Positions 36,272-51,433 of a DNA stretch of 64,000 nt are shown piece by piece (the first letter of the stretch is position 1; the number at the start of each line of letters is the position of its first letter). The notes beneath the pieces were generated by a model. That model was not told where the DNA came from. It was given only the letters and a program-made list of their open reading frames with translations, and ran no database searches. The position numbers and the translations under genes were made by a program. Source of the DNA: CAVQCA01 sp963763115. Its GTDB lineage: Bacteria; Pseudomonadota; Gammaproteobacteria; UBA9214. Location of the stretch: positions 1-64,000 of the forward strand of contig CAVXNM010000031.1 of NCBI GenBank assembly GCA_963763115.1, given 5' to 3'.

Positions 36272-38115
36272 TCATGATATTCCCTCTTCACCAACCCATC
36301 CGAGTTTTTCCGAAAGCGCGGAGACCCGCTGCACGCGGCGCTGGCAGCCCTGTATAAAGGTCTGCCGTTCACCCTGGATGGTGACCCGGTTTCTGGCCCG
36401 CGTTATGCCGGTGTAAACCAGCTCGCGCGTCAGCACGGGACTCTCCGAGGATGGCAGCACCAGCAGTACTTCGTCGAACTCGGAGCCCTGACTCTTGTGC
36501 ACCGTCAGGGCGTAGGCGCAGCTGTGTTCGGGCAGCTGACGAATGGAGACGCTGCGCAGCTCGTTTCCCGTGAAAGCGAACCATGCGCGCAGGCTATCGT
36601 CGGCGGCACGCCACAACAGGCCGATGTCGCCGTTGAACAGGCCCACCTCGTAATCGTTGGTCATCACCATCACGGGTTTGCCGTGATATTCCTCACCGCC
36701 GCGTATCAGCCCGAGCGTCTGCAGCCGCTCGGCGATGCGCCGGTTGATGTCCCCCACCCCGAAGGGTCCGCCCTGTAGCGCGGCCAGCACCCGCGTCTGC
36801 TCGAAGGCCCGGAGCGCAGCGAGCACGTCGTCCGCCTGCAGGTAGCGTGCATAGCGCTCCACCGCCCAGTCAAGACAGGTGGAATTGAGGCTGCTCTCCC
36901 CCGCATCGAGCCAGGCGATATCGCAGTAGCGACCCTCCTCGAACAACCGGAACGCCGCCTCCCCTTCCCCGGCATTGATCCGGCGCGCCAGTTCGCCGAT
37001 GCCGCTGTCCCCGGCAAACCGATAGCTGACCCGCAGCAGTCCCACCGCACCGGCGATGCGCAGGGACGGCGCCGCACCCGGCAGTTCCCCGCCTTCGGTT
37101 ACCATGCCGAGACCTGCCAGGAAACCGAATTGCGAGTGGCTGTAGCGGATCTCCTGGCCATGACCGGTGATATCACCGAGCACGTTGCCCGCCTCGACCG
37201 ATGCCAGCTGATCGCGGTCGCCGAGCAGGATGAGACGACTTCGGGAAGGCAGCGCCTCGAACAGGTGGGCCATCAGCGGCAGGTCGATCATCGATGCCTC
37301 GTCCACCACCAGACAGTCAAGCACCAGTGGGTTATCCCGGTTGTAGCGGAATCCACTGCCGAATTCGGCGCCCAGCAGCCGGTGCAGCGTGCTCGCCTCC
37401 TCCGGTATGCGCGCCAGTACACCGGGCGAGGTGTCGACGCGGCCCTTGCCGCCGCGAATGGCCTCCGTGAGTCGCGCCGCCGCCTTGCCGGTGGGCGCCG
37501 CCAGCTCGATATGCAGCCCCGGGTCCTGTTCCAGCAGCAGCGCCAGCACCTTCACCACGGTGGTGGTCTTGCCGGTGCCCGGCCCGCCCGAGATCACGGC
37601 AAAACGGCGGCTGACCGCGATCGCCGCCGCGATCTTCTGCCAGTCGATCGCACCGTCCTGCATTTCCCTGAACAGGCGCCGCAGGCCATCGATCAGCCGC
37701 GCTGCATCCAGCGCCGCCACGGATTCCAGACGCGCCCGCAGGGCCTCGGCCACCGTCTGTTCATATTGCCAGTACTTGCCGAGGTAGAGGCGCTGCCGGT
37801 CGAGGATGAGCGGTGCGTTCATGCCCGGTTTCCCCACCCAGTGCGCGCCGGCCAGCGCCTCCAGCCACTCGCCGAGGGGCGGCGCCCGGGGAAGCTCCCG
37901 CGATGCCTCGCTATCATTCCCGAACAGGGGCTGGTCTGCATACTCCGCGAGGTCCACGCAGACATCTCCCTGCAGGTTTCGCAGGCTGACCAGCGCAGCG
38001 CTCCGGGCCAGCAGGCCATCCTCATCCACCCCACAGCCGCGCGCCACGAAGCGGGCGAAGTAATACGCCAGCGGGGGGAGACCGCCAGTGTCCATCAGGC
38101 GTCGCAGCAGGTCGC

Positions 38116-38119
<4 letters not shown>
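36272..38119 (-). CDS. recD: Exodeoxyribonuclease V alpha subunit RecD
   Basis: The 5'-3' helicase subunit of RecBCD, which processes double-strand ends and loads RecA. 615 residues, family length. Superfamily 1B helicase motifs: Walker A SGGPGTGKTTTVV (about residues 174-186), motif II VVDEASMIDLPL (about 270-281), LLGDRDQLASVEAGNVLGD (about 300-318), and near the C-terminus VHKSQGSEFDEVLLVLP and ELVYTGITRARNRV. Its ATG overlaps the stop of recB by four bases (38116-38119). Third gene of a recC-recB-recD operon on the minus strand. Confidence 0.95.
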
Positions 38120-41686
<3,567 letters not shown>

Positions 41687-41690
<4 letters not shown>

Positions 41691-44600
41691 GTCAGCGCTC
41701 CCGCGGCCAGCGCGTCGGCGTAGAACGCCTCCGCCAGCTCTGTGAATTCCGGCTGATCGATCGGCTTTCCCGCGATGCCGCGCATCACCAGCTGGACATA
41801 CGCATCGTCCTTATCGCCGGGGATACCGGCGAAGTCGTTGCCGTTCCAGGCGTTGAATGCAACGCTGGACGGGTCGGCCCGGCTGCCCTGACTCACGGCG
41901 TGCATCCAGGCATAGCTCGCGCCGGGCAGCAACGGCAGCGGCCGCTGCAGTCCCTCCCGGTACCACCGCAGGTAGCGGGCGAGGTGTACCTGCGCCTCGG
42001 CCGGGTCAAGGGTCTTCGTGAGGGTGAACTGCCCGGTCGTCCCGTGCAGGGTGCTGCATTTGTCGCCGCGAGCATCGCCGGCGCACCAGGCCAGGTGTTC
42101 CAGCCACAGCGCCAGAATATCCGGCCCCTTGAGAGCGCCCGGCCGGTAGCGCAGCAGTCCCGACCCCCGGTAAATGTCCTTGATCTGCCCCGCGAGCCGG
42201 AACGATCCTGCCGTCTCGTCCTCGAAGAGCAGGTCGACCAGCCGCTGCTCCGGCGGATGCCCCTGGAAGGCCTCGAGCCGCCGCATCAGCGGCTGCACGT
42301 TCTGCGACTCCTGCTGCCAGGCGAGCGCGGCGAACGCCCCGTGCGGCAGGATGCCCTCGGCGCTCAACTGGCGTGCGGGAGTCGGCCGTCCCTTGAGGTA
42401 ATCATCCAGCAGGCGCTGCTTCAGGGTGAAACTCCGCAGCGCATCCAGCCGAAACACCTCGTCGTCTTCGCCCGGCGCCTCCTCCCGCAGGTAGACCTGC
42501 AGGCGGGTATTGACGAAAAACCGCACCGGATGGCGTACGAAGCGCAACAGCTGCATGAGGCTGACGGTGCGCAGGGGATCCGGCATGTCGGACAGGCGGG
42601 TGCGGTTCCAGTCCACGTCCGCCGGTTCAGGCTGCACCGGCTGCTGTAACGCCTGCGCCACGGCACACCAGTCGCCATCGTAACTGTGCGACTCGCCGCG
42701 GTAATTGCGCGGACTGAAGGGCTGTAGCGGATGCACATGCGTCAGCCGTGCACTGAGCCTGTCCCCGGCATCGTCACCGGCAATCACGTACTGCTGGTCG
42801 ATGTAATCCAGCAGTTCTCGCAGCAGCACCGAGGGCTGGCGCTCGCTGTTGTTGCGGATGTCGCGTCCGACGTAGCTGAGATAGAGGACCTGTCGTGCGC
42901 ACAGCAGCGTCTCCAGAAACAGATAGCGGTCCTCGGTCCCCTTGCGCGGGTCGCCGGGACGCCACTGCTCGCGCATCTGATCAAACTCGGCCGGCTGCTC
43001 GCGGCGCGGAAAGGCCCGGTCGTGCAGTCCCAGCACGCAGATCACCCTGAAGGGCAGACTGCGCATGGGGCGCATGCCGCAGAAGGTCACCCCGCCGCTG
43101 AAATAGCGGCCGTGACGGGTGTGCGTGCCCAGCTGCTGCTCCAGCCAGTGACGCACCAGGGCGATGGGCAGGGCCTCGTCCAGGCTGCCGGCCTGTCCGG
43201 CCAGATCCGCCAGGGCATCGCGGATTTTCTGTATCCGGCCCTCTTCGTCCTCGTGTTGACCGAAGAAATCATCGAGCAGGCGGCCCAGGCATTCCTGCCA
43301 CTCGCCGGCGCGGCGCGGGCTGCGCAACCGCTCGGCGTAGTCAGTAAGACAGGACAACAGCCGCCAGAACCGGCCAAGTATTTCACCCCGGGCCCCATCC
43401 ACGCCGGCAATCGGGGCGATGTCCTCGAACAGTTCGCCCTCGCCCAGGGCGTAGCCGCCGAACAGGCGTCGCTCGACCTGCGCCCAGGTGTTCTCCCCGG
43501 TGCCGGGCAGGCCGAACTGCCGCTTGTGCCCGCTGTTCAATCCCCAGCGCAGCCTGGCCTCGCTCAACCACTCCCGGATTTGCGCCACCGCCTCGCCGTC
43601 CAGCGCGAAGCGACCGGCCAGTTCGGGCACGTCGAGGCAGGACAGGATTTCCGTGTGACTGAAACGGCTATGCGGCAAGTCCAGTAACTGCAGGAACACC
43701 CGCACCAGCGGATGCTCATCGCGCAGCGAAATATCCGACAGGTTCCAGGGGATGAACGGCCGCTCGGATTCCGTATCCTGTTCGAACACGGCCTCGATGT
43801 AGGGGGCATAGAGGCTGATCTCCGGCACCATGACCAGCATATCCTCGGGACGCAGCGCGGGGTCGCTGTCCAGCATCGCCAGCAGGCGGTCATGCAGCAC
43901 CTGGCACTCCCGCTGTGGACTGTGACAGACGTGCACCTGCAGCGAAGCATCGCCCTCGACGGGAGTCCGCTCGCCGGGGCCCGCCATGGGGCGCAGGGTG
44001 AAAATGTCCTGCTGGAGATGCCGCAGCAGTGAATCCGTTCCGGGCGGCATGAAGACCTCTTCCTCGGTGGCCGGGGTTTCCTGCATCAGCAGCAGGTCCT
44101 GCAGGGCCTGTCCCTGTCGGCCCCAGGAGGCTAGCAGACTGTTACCCGTTTCCCACAACTCGGCGGCTTCCGGTTGCGCCAGGCGCTTGCGCGCCAGCGT
44201 CTTCTGGGACACCAGGTCCGCCCAGAACTGATCGGTTGGACTGTGCAGGTAGAGTTCGATGCGGGTATGCGCGGCAAGCGCGTGGAGCACCTCGACGAAC
44301 AGCGGCGGCAGACTCGAGACGGCAAACAGGCTGACCCGCTCCGGCACGCCTGCGGGCAGACCCCTTTTCCGGAGGCGGAAGAGCAGGCACTCGGTGACGG
44401 CGAGTCGGTGACGGGTAATCCCGCGGGTCAGGCGGCGCCACAACAGCGCCTGCCACTGGCTGTCCTTCCCCGTGCCCCAGTCACGCAACTGCTCCGGCCG
44501 GTAGAACTGGTAACGATCGAAAACGTCCGCGATTCGGGCGGCAAGCTGAAACCGCTTCAGACCACCGGCATCCTGCTGCAGGTAGTGAGCAATGGAGGCA

Positions 44601-44923
44601 AACGCCGGCTCTCGGATCAGCTCAGGCAGCAGTGCGTAGACCTTCCAGGTCATAACATCGGGTGCCAGCGGGTCGGTCCCGGGTAGATCACCGAGCAGCT
44701 CGCAGGCGAGTTGCCAGATGAACGACGCCGGCAGCGGATAGCGGTAATTGGCCGCCACCCCGTGCCGGGCGGCGAGCTGCAGGTTGACCCAGCGCGCCAT
44801 GGCGGGACTCGGCGTCACCACCACCTCGGGAAGCAAGGGCGATGAAAGCGGCTGCTCTCCGAGCCGCTCGGCCAGGCGCTGCAGCAGCAACTCAACGCGA
44901 TTGGATCGGCAGATATGCAGCAT
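41687..44923 (-). CDS. recC: Exodeoxyribonuclease V gamma subunit RecC
   Basis: The Chi-recognition and scaffold subunit of RecBCD. 1078 residues, close to the family size. N-terminal inactivated helicase-like domains begin MLHICRSNRVELLLQRLAE; further matches are VVVTPSPAMARWVNLQLAAR, RVSLFAVSSLPPLFVEVLHA, LAMLDSDPALRPEDMLVMVP and RVICVLGLHDRAFPR, with the inactive nuclease-like domain in the C-terminal quarter (RFFVNTRLQVYL region). It starts the operon; its stop overlaps the recB ATG (ATGA, 41687-41690). Promoter between here and the yhaN-like gene end. Confidence 0.95.
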
Positions 44924-44971
44924 GGGCTCGGATTCTATCCTGCGCGGCGATGCCTGTGGAGGAAAGGAGTG

Positions 44972-45006
44972 AAAACCCTCTTCTTGGAATCAGCAACCAG
45001 AAGAGG
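44972..45006 (-). terminator. Candidate terminator after the yhaN-like gene
   Basis: Read on the minus strand, CCTCTTCT and AGAAGAGG form an 8-bp stem around a 14-base loop (44977-45006), followed by GTTTTC. The T stretch is short, so efficiency is doubtful. It lies between the yhaN-like gene end (45139) and recC start (44923). Confidence 0.4.
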
Positions 45007-45138
45007 CAAGAAAGGGGCTTTGACTACATTTCACCCAACGTTGAATTGAAAAGTGGAATGATGTAAGCGGTGTTGTCGCTAACATTATTTCACTTGATTT
45101 TCTCAGAATCATCCGCGCTGAACGACCGGGAGCTGTGA

Positions 45139-48100
45139 TTACAGCTCGTGCACCTTGACCGGCGACGCTGCCCCCAGCACCTGCGCCTGTTCCACAAGCC
45201 GTCGGTGGTGGGTAAACAGGATGATCTGTGTTTTCCTGGCAAGCTCGGCCAGTACGCCGAGCGTCGCCCTGGATCGCTCGTCGTCGAAATGCACCAGGAT
45301 GTCATCGACGATAAACGGCATGGGCTCCGCGCTTTCCATGTACTTCTCCAGCGATGCCAGACGCAGCGCGAGGTACAGCTGATCACGGGTTCCGGAACTC
45401 ATGCCTTCCACGTAGACCCGGTCATCATTGGGCCGCACACCCACAAGGACGGGTTCGTCTTTCTCGTTGAAGTCGGCGCGAAGACCGGCAAACGAGCCCT
45501 GTGTCAGCACCGCGAAGTGCTCACTGGCACGTTCCAGCAGGGGCCCCTGGTGCTGCTGGCGGTAGCGTTCGATCTCGTTCCGCAATATCCGTGAGGCCAG
45601 TTTCACGCGAACATACTGTTCCGCATTCGAGCGTATCTTCACAAGTACCGACTGCGCCTCATCGGCCAGTACCGCGGCGTCATCACCGCCATCCATCCGA
45701 TCCAGTTCATTCTTCTGCTTACCCTTTGCCTCGTGCAGATCTTTTATTCGCGGCTCAAGCTCATCGTCGATCCGGCGAGTCAGTGACTCGATCTCGCCGG
45801 GCAGCGTATCCGGATCTGCCGCATCCACCTGTGTCTCGAGTTCAGCCAGCGTCACGCCTTCAGCGATGTCCCGAAGCTCCTGCTCCAGGCTATCGATTGT
45901 GTGCTTGCAGTTCTGATACTCGTTCGATCTTTGCTCAGCCAGTTCCAGTCCCGAGGCATCACGGCACTCCGCTTCCTTGCACAATGAATCGAGTCGTTCG
46001 AGCATCGTCTTGCGGGTCGCCTCGGCTGTGTCGATGTCCTCCTGCGCCTTGCGGATCTGTTCTTCGAACTGTTGGCGACGGGTATCCTCTCTTTGCGTGT
46101 CTCTCAGCAAGCGGATGAGACGTGCTACAGCATCCTCAACCGGCACTTTTGCGATGTCGGACGCCACACGCGCCACCACGCTTGCCACTTCCTCCCGGAA
46201 TGTTCTTGCCTCTGCATCGATGGCCGCGATGCGGATTTGCAGTTTGTCCGCCTCATTCTGTTTTCCGAACAGTTCTCTGACGCTATCGAGAATGGCAGTC
46301 ACCTCAGCGGGCAAGGCATCAGCCCCCAACCCCAGCCCGCCGACGACCTCCTTCCACTCACCCTTCCATGTCACGAGTGCCTCGCTAGCCGCTTGCTGTT
46401 CCAGCCGTGAGCTTTCCAGCCCTTGCTCGAGTGACGATATCTCCTTGTCCAGCATCTGACGCTGCCTGGCCAGTTCATCGATCCTGTCAGCTACTGCCTC
46501 GCACTCGGCTAGTAACGCTTCGAGAGATTCCGGGGTACTGACCTCTTTCCCAAGATCCTTCAGCGCCTGCTGCAGTGACTGGATATGCAACCCCCGCGTC
46601 CTTTCCAGGATATCCATTCGCCGGCGCTGTCCGTAAAGATCCTCGATCCGGTCACGCAGCCTCTCCATATTGTCCAGCCATGCACGCATCTCCCTCGGCG
46701 GCAGTGGCTGGATAGCCGAGCGGCCCCATAAACTGGCCCAGTCTGCATCAATCTGTCGCTGTTCCCCGGCACAGTCCTCGCGCTCCCCGGCAACCTCCTC
46801 GGCACGCACCCGGGCATCTGACAGTGCTGCCAGCAGGCTGGCCTGTTTCTGCACACGTTCGGCCTCGCGTCGCAGACGGTCCGCGAGTTCATCAGCATCA
46901 GCAACCCGGAACTCGTATGCCTCAGGTAGTGCACGCTCGGGATCCAGCTCTCGCGCCTCGGTATCGACCACCTCACCACCCAGCCACTGACGGCGTATCA
47001 GCTCCCATGCCTGCTGCCGGCCGGAACGGACTTCAAGCAGGTCCTGCTCGGTAGGAATCGAACCGGCATACTGAATCTCATCAAGCTGCTTTTGCACCTC
47101 ACGCACCCTGTTCGCATGTTCTGCCTGCCTGTCATCGAGGCGCCGGGTGCGTTCAGCCACATCGGCATATGCCTGCTCAAACCGGTCAATGCTTTCACGT
47201 GGCGGCAAAGGCAAGCCTGGAATCTCGTCGAGGGTGCCTTGCCACTGGGCACTGAGTCGGGACAGGTCGTGGCGGCATGCCTGTTCAAGCATTTCATATT
47301 CATCCCGGGCTGTTCGCAGTGATTCATCCAGATTACCCTGGCGTCGGGTTAGTGCTACCTGCTTGCGCAGCGCCTCTGATGATCCCGCCTCGGCAAGCTC
47401 CATGCGTTCCTCGCGGGCCTTTTGCAAGCGTGATTCATGCTCTCGTTGCAGTTTGACGGCCTGGCGCTCACGTTCGATCAGCGCCTGTCGCTGATTTCCC
47501 AGATCCGTGATTCTGGCACCTCTCGACAGGACTGGTCGCAGTGTTTCGGCATTATCGAGGGAGATGTCCGGACGAACCGCTTTCAGCAGGGCTTCGGTAT
47601 CCGACAGCAATTGACTGCGCTCGGCCTTCCGGTGCGGACGGTCCTGCATGGCCTTGCGGTGACCACCCAGGCGTTCATGCAGATCCTCGATAGTTTCACC
47701 AAATTCCAGTATTTCCGTGTTCACTGAAATTGCCGCGAGCTGCTTCTGCAGGCCTTCCAGAGTCCTGGTCGCACTATTTACTGTAGTGGCCGCCTTATCC
47801 AGTTCGCGGGCAGCGGTCTCACGGCGCTTGCCGAAATCTGCCGCCAGCATGACGACATCACCCAGTTCCTCAATTTTCAGCAGCAGTTCACGCCGCGCCG
47901 AGATCCTGGGCAGAGCCCGCTGGATGCGCCGCAGCCGATTTCGATCGGCCTTGGTCTGCACCAGCTCCTCTTGCAGTTGTGCCAGTTCCTTGTTGGTCCG
48001 CTCAAGGGCACGGCGCGCCTCGCCCCATTCACGCGATGACAGCGACTGGTCCTTGATAGCCTTTTGAAGTTGAGCATGCTCTTTCAGGGCAGCGTTGAAC

Positions 48101-48643
48101 GTCGGCTTCGACCCCACCCGGTTTGAAGAGTTCACCGGCTTCGGTTTCCAGCTGTTCCAGCACGGCATGCAGGGCCGCACTGCCCATGGAGGCGGAAAAC
48201 AGCGCCTGTCCGACCTCCCCCTTTTGCTCCAGGATTTCCTGCCCGCCCCGGACCAGTGCCTCATGATCGATGCCGAACAGCATCTCGAACACCTCGGCGC
48301 TAACACCATGGAGAAATGGCGCCAGCGCATCGTCCACGAGCTGGCCACCGTCCGGCGACAGCAGGGTATTCTTGTTGCCCTTGCGCCTGATGATGGCGAG
48401 CTCATGGCCGTCATGGCTCCGCAATGTGCCGCCAATCCGGAGGTCCTTGTTCTCGTGCCTGAAGTTGTCGGTCGTCCGCGCAGGGATGCCGAACAGCAAC
48501 GCCTTCAGACCGCGCAGCGAGGAACTCTTGCCCGCCTCATTGGGCCCGTAGACGATGTGCAGCCCGCCTCCGGGCGAGGAAAAATCCAGCAGCCGGTCGC
48601 TGAACGGGCCAAAGGCAAGCAGGTTGAGTTCCCGGATCTCCAC
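45139..48643 (-). pseudogene. AAA ATPase with long coiled coil, YhaN/SbcC-like, one frameshift
   Basis: An SMC/Rad50-like ATPase: N-terminal half-site with LNLLAFGPFSDRLL, Walker A YGPNEAGKSSSLRGLKALLFG (about residues 33-52), several hundred residues of heptad-rich coiled coil, and C-terminal signature MSSGTRDQLYLALRLASLE with Walker B MPFIVDDILVHFDDERS. This is the partner of the Mre11-like nuclease upstream (YhaO/YhaN type in Firmicutes). A single extra base in the C run 48112-48115 shifts the frame; removing it gives LFKPGGSKPTFNAALKEH and a full protein of 1167 residues. Start is a GTG at 48643 that overlaps a TAG in another frame (TAGTG), a coupling arrangement with the nuclease gene. 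Confidence 0.82.
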
Positions 48644-49904
48644 TATGCATCCACCTCGAACTGACGAGACGGTGCACCAGGAGTTCCTTGATGTCCTCCA
48701 TCAGGCTGGTCAGGTAGCCGGGATCGGTCGGATCGTAACGATCCTCGCCGCCCAGCAGTTCCGGCGGGAGCTTCTGGCGCAGGTCGGCTACTTCAGCGGC
48801 GAGCCCCTCGACGCCGGAAGCGTCAATCTCGAGTGCGTGGATCGCACGCAGCAACCCGCCCAGCGCATCGTCCCGTTCAAGCAGTTCGTCCATCGCGACC
48901 GCCTGGCGTGTCTCGATGGCCACCTTCTCCAGCCACATCCCCGCTCCGCCAAGGCCTGACGCGAGCGCGCGGTACTCCTGAATCCAGTGAATGCTGTCCG
49001 AGTGCAGTATTGAGTGCACCGGACTGCTGCCCTGCAAAACCAGTCTGGCGGCAACGGGGCGTGCATCGGCATCGTCCAGCGCCTGCTGCAGTGCATCCCG
49101 CACCTGATCATAGATTTCATCGAGTGAAGCACTGTCCGTCACATCCACCGTGCACCGGGTCCAGCGCAGGACATCGAGGTCACGGTGCTCGACGGCTGCC
49201 ACTTCGCCATCTGTAACGGTAACCAGCGTGCAGCCCTTCGGGCCGGTCTCACGGGCGTGACGTCCCTGGATATTGCCCGGGAACACGATCCAGGGCTCCT
49301 GGCTGACCACCTCGCGGTTGTGGACATGCCCCAGCGCCCAGTAGTGATAACCTTTGGAACGCAGGCCATCGACTGTGCAGGGCGCATAGGGTTCATGGCC
49401 CGGCTTGCCGTTCAGGCAGGTGTGCAGAAGACCAATATTGAACAGATTCGGATCCGCTTGCGGGTAGGCTCTGGAAAGGTCTTCCGTTACCTCGCACCTC
49501 GAGAAGCCCTGCCCGTGCACCGCCAGGTCCAGTTTCTCGAGCACTACGGTTTCCGGCTTGCTGGTGGAAAACAGTGTGACATTGTCCGGCAGGCGCAGCT
49601 GCCTGGTAATCTGGCTGGCCGCATCGTGGTTGCCTGCAACGATGAACACGCGGATGCCCGCCTCGCGCAGCCGTGCCATCCGCTGGATAAAATACAGCCC
49701 GGTGTTGTAATCCTTCCAGTCACCGTCGTAGAGGTCGCCGGCGAGCAGCACGAAACTGACCTCCTCCTCAATCGCCAAGTCGACCAGATTGTCGAAGGCG
49801 CGCCGCGTGGCGCCACGCAACTCCGCGACCGGTGCGCCTTCATAGCGTTCCAGGCCGTGCAGCGGGCTGTCGAGATGCACATCGGCGGCGTGGAGGAATT
49901 TCAT
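48537..49904 (-). CDS. DNA repair exonuclease, SbcD/Mre11-family (YhaO-like)
   Basis: A metallophosphoesterase nuclease. Motifs: FLHAADVHLDSPL (D and H ligands, residues 3-15), LAGDLYDGDWKD (about 54-65), IVAGNHDAASQIT (about 88-100), GLLHTCLN and ALGHVHNRE (about 190-198), VFPGNIQGRH. Paired with the coiled-coil ATPase. The frame reads on for about 35 residues into the ATPase gene (to 48537) with a low-quality tail; in another frame a TAG at 48643-48645 directly abuts the ATPase GTG. One missing base near 48660 would give a normal end in FEVDA and a product of about 420 residues. So a fourth indel is probable. Confidence 0.85.
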   Translation of the reverse strand: MKFLHAADVHLDSPLHGLERYEGAPVAELRGATRRAFDNLVDLAIEEEVSFVLLAGDLYDGDWKDYNTGLYFIQRMARLREAGIRVFIVAGNHDAASQITRQLRLPDNVTLFSTSKPETVVLEKLDLAVHGQGFSRCEVTEDLSRAYPQADPNLFNIGLLHTCLNGKPGHEPYAPCTVDGLRSKGYHYWALGHVHNREVVSQEPWIVFPGNIQGRHARETGPKGCTLVTVTDGEVAAVEHRDLDVLRWTRCTVDVTDSASLDEIYDQVRDALQQALDDADARPVAARLVLQGSSPVHSILHSDSIHWIQEYRALASGLGGAGMWLEKVAIETRQAVAMDELLERDDALGGLLRAIHALEIDASGVEGLAAEVADLRQKLPPELLGGEDRYDPTDPGYLTSLMEDIKELLVHRLVSSRWMHSGDPGTQPACLWPVQRPAAGFFLARRRAAHRLRAQ

Positions 49905-49928
49905 GAGAAAAAGCCTTAAATAATTAAC

Positions 49929-49949
49929 GTATGATACTGTTAATCATAC
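49929..49949 (+). promoter_or_regulatory. Candidate operator upstream of the yhaO-like gene
   Basis: GTATGAT and ATCATAC (7-bp arms, 7-base spacer) lie 25-45 bases upstream of the nuclease ATG at 49904, in an AT-rich patch before the IS element. Position suits promoter control of the repair operon. Which regulator binds is unknown; the WYL protein at the other end of the block is a candidate only. Confidence 0.4.
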
Positions 49950-50058
49950 TTATATGATAAAACTTTACCTGATTAGCGATAAACCTCAGCCAGGCTCACG
50001 GGGTGAGCCACTGGGGTTCGTAAACTAGCCCCATGGTAGGTTTAAGAGGAGCAATACC

Positions 50059-51012
50059 ATGGCGATGAATCGAATCCAATTCCAACCCGGGCTGAGTCTT
50101 ACGGAATTCCTGGAGCAATACGGTACGGAGGAACACTGCGAGCAGGCGCTGGAGCTGGCCCGCTGGCCAAACGGTTTTCGCTGCGAGAACTGCGCAAGCA
50201 CGCACTACTGTATCGTGAACGCCCGCGGCCGCAAGACCTATCAGTGCCATCACTGCCACCACCAGAGCACGCTCAAAGCCGGCACGATCTTTCATGCCTC
50301 TAAGTTGCCGCTGGTGCGCTGGTTTCAGGCCATGTATCTGATGAGCCAGTCGAAAAACAACATCTCGGGCCTCGAACTGAAGCGTCAGCTGGGGGTGTGT
50401 TACCGCACCGCCTGGCTGGTCAAGCACAAACTGATGCAGGTCATGCGTGAACGCGAAGCCGACGGCGTCCTGAGCGGGCGAGTGATCGCCGACGATGCCT
50501 ACCTGGGCGGTGAGCGGCGCGGAAAGCGCGGGCGCGGCTCGGAAAATAAGGTACCCTTCATTGCGGCGGTCGAGGTCGATGACGCGGATCGTCCGATGCG
50601 CGTGCGTTTTGATCGGGTCGAGGGCTTTTGCTCGGAGGCGGTCAGCGCCTGGGCCAGGCAGCATCTGGCGCCCCAGAGTAGCGTGGTCTCGGATGGTCTG
50701 GCGTGTTTTGCCGCCGTCGCGACCGCGGGCTGCCAGCATGAGCCCCAGGTGGTTGGTGCTACGCGCCGCAGTACCGATATGCCCTGCTTTAGCTGGGTTA
50801 ATACCCTGCTGGGCAACCTGAAAACCGCCTTGAGTGGTACCTATCATGCGTTCAATTTTGCAAAATATGCCGACCGTTATCTCGCTGAGTACCAGTACCG
50901 CTTCAATCGACGCGTTAACCTCAAGACCATGCTGCCCCGTTTGCTGCGGGCCGCGGCGACAACCGGCAGTCGCCCTGAGGCCTGGTTGAGAATGGCTGAG
51001 CTTCATCGCTAA
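50059..51012 (+). CDS. IS1595-family transposase (ISXO2-like)
   Basis: A 317-residue transposase. N-terminal zinc ribbon with paired cysteines CENCASTHYC and CHHCHHQ (about 37-70), the MYLMSQSKNNISGLELKRQLG region (in parts MYLMSQSKNNISG and ELKRQLGV) and the ISXO2-like DDE/N domain starting VIADDAYLGGERRGKRGRGS (about 141-160), VVSDGLACFAAV and the conserved SWVNTLLGNLKTALSGTYH (about 240-258). GAGGAG at 50046-50051 precedes the ATG at 50059. Intact, so potentially active. Catalyses cut-and-paste movement of the surrounding element. Confidence 0.92.
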   Translation: MAMNRIQFQPGLSLTEFLEQYGTEEHCEQALELARWPNGFRCENCASTHYCIVNARGRKTYQCHHCHHQSTLKAGTIFHASKLPLVRWFQAMYLMSQSKNNISGLELKRQLGVCYRTAWLVKHKLMQVMREREADGVLSGRVIADDAYLGGERRGKRGRGSENKVPFIAAVEVDDADRPMRVRFDRVEGFCSEAVSAWARQHLAPQSSVVSDGLACFAAVATAGCQHEPQVVGATRRSTDMPCFSWVNTLLGNLKTALSGTYHAFNFAKYADRYLAEYQYRFNRRVNLKTMLPRLLRAAATTGSRPEAWLRMAELHR

Positions 51013-51035
51013 TCAGGAAACTTTATAACGCTTTG

Positions 51036-51105
51036 TGTAGGAGCTGATTTGCCCGCAAATCGGTTGAGTGACAAGCGTCGACTCGCGGGCGAGCACGTGT
51101 CTACA
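51036..51105 (+). repeat. TGTAGGAGC-type repeat pair in the IS tail
   Basis: TGTAGGAGCTGATTTGCCCG (51036-51055) and, inverted, GCGGGCGAGCACGTGTCTACA (51085-51105) share TGTAG and GCCCGC cores. This resembles the short palindromic repeats widely scattered in gammaproteobacteria. It lies between the transposase and the right end; the rest of 51106-51433 shows no gene. Confidence 0.45.
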
Positions 51106-51433
51106 GATAGATTCACCAGTTATTTCGAGGAATTCGCCGTTCCTGTGGCTTCTATCAGTGCTGAAAATCGGATATTGCAATCCTTGCATAGTGAGTGGCT
51201 CACCAAGTGAGCCTGACTATAACCGATCGGGTGCAGGCTGACAGGAAAACACGACCGGCCAGGCAGGCGCCGTAAATTAAGGCGCATTCTGATAAATCAG
51301 ACCTAACCCCTTGATAGCCACCTCTCTGACCGAACGCAGGGCCAGAAAGTATCGGTCCGCGAAATAACACGCCGGATGACAACCGCTGTCGGAGTACCGG
51401 TGAACCGGCAATGACCTACGCCCCGATGTCGCA

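Larger units (their letters stand above)
49991..51215 (+). mobile_element. IS1595-family insertion sequence
   Basis: Bounded by CAGGCTCACGGGGTGAGCCACT (49991-50012) and AGTGGCTCACCAAGTGAGCCTG (51194-51215), which are inverted copies differing at two or three central bases; each is itself a GGCTCAC-N3-GTGAGCC hairpin. The element encloses one intact transposase and a 180-base tail with a short dispersed repeat. No direct target duplication was obvious. It sits just upstream of the nuclease-ATPase operon. Confidence 0.65.

Noticed and set aside
49983..51223. Eight-base target duplication for the IS1595 element
   Set aside because: The flanks ACCTCAGC and ACTATAAC differ; no duplication can be claimed.
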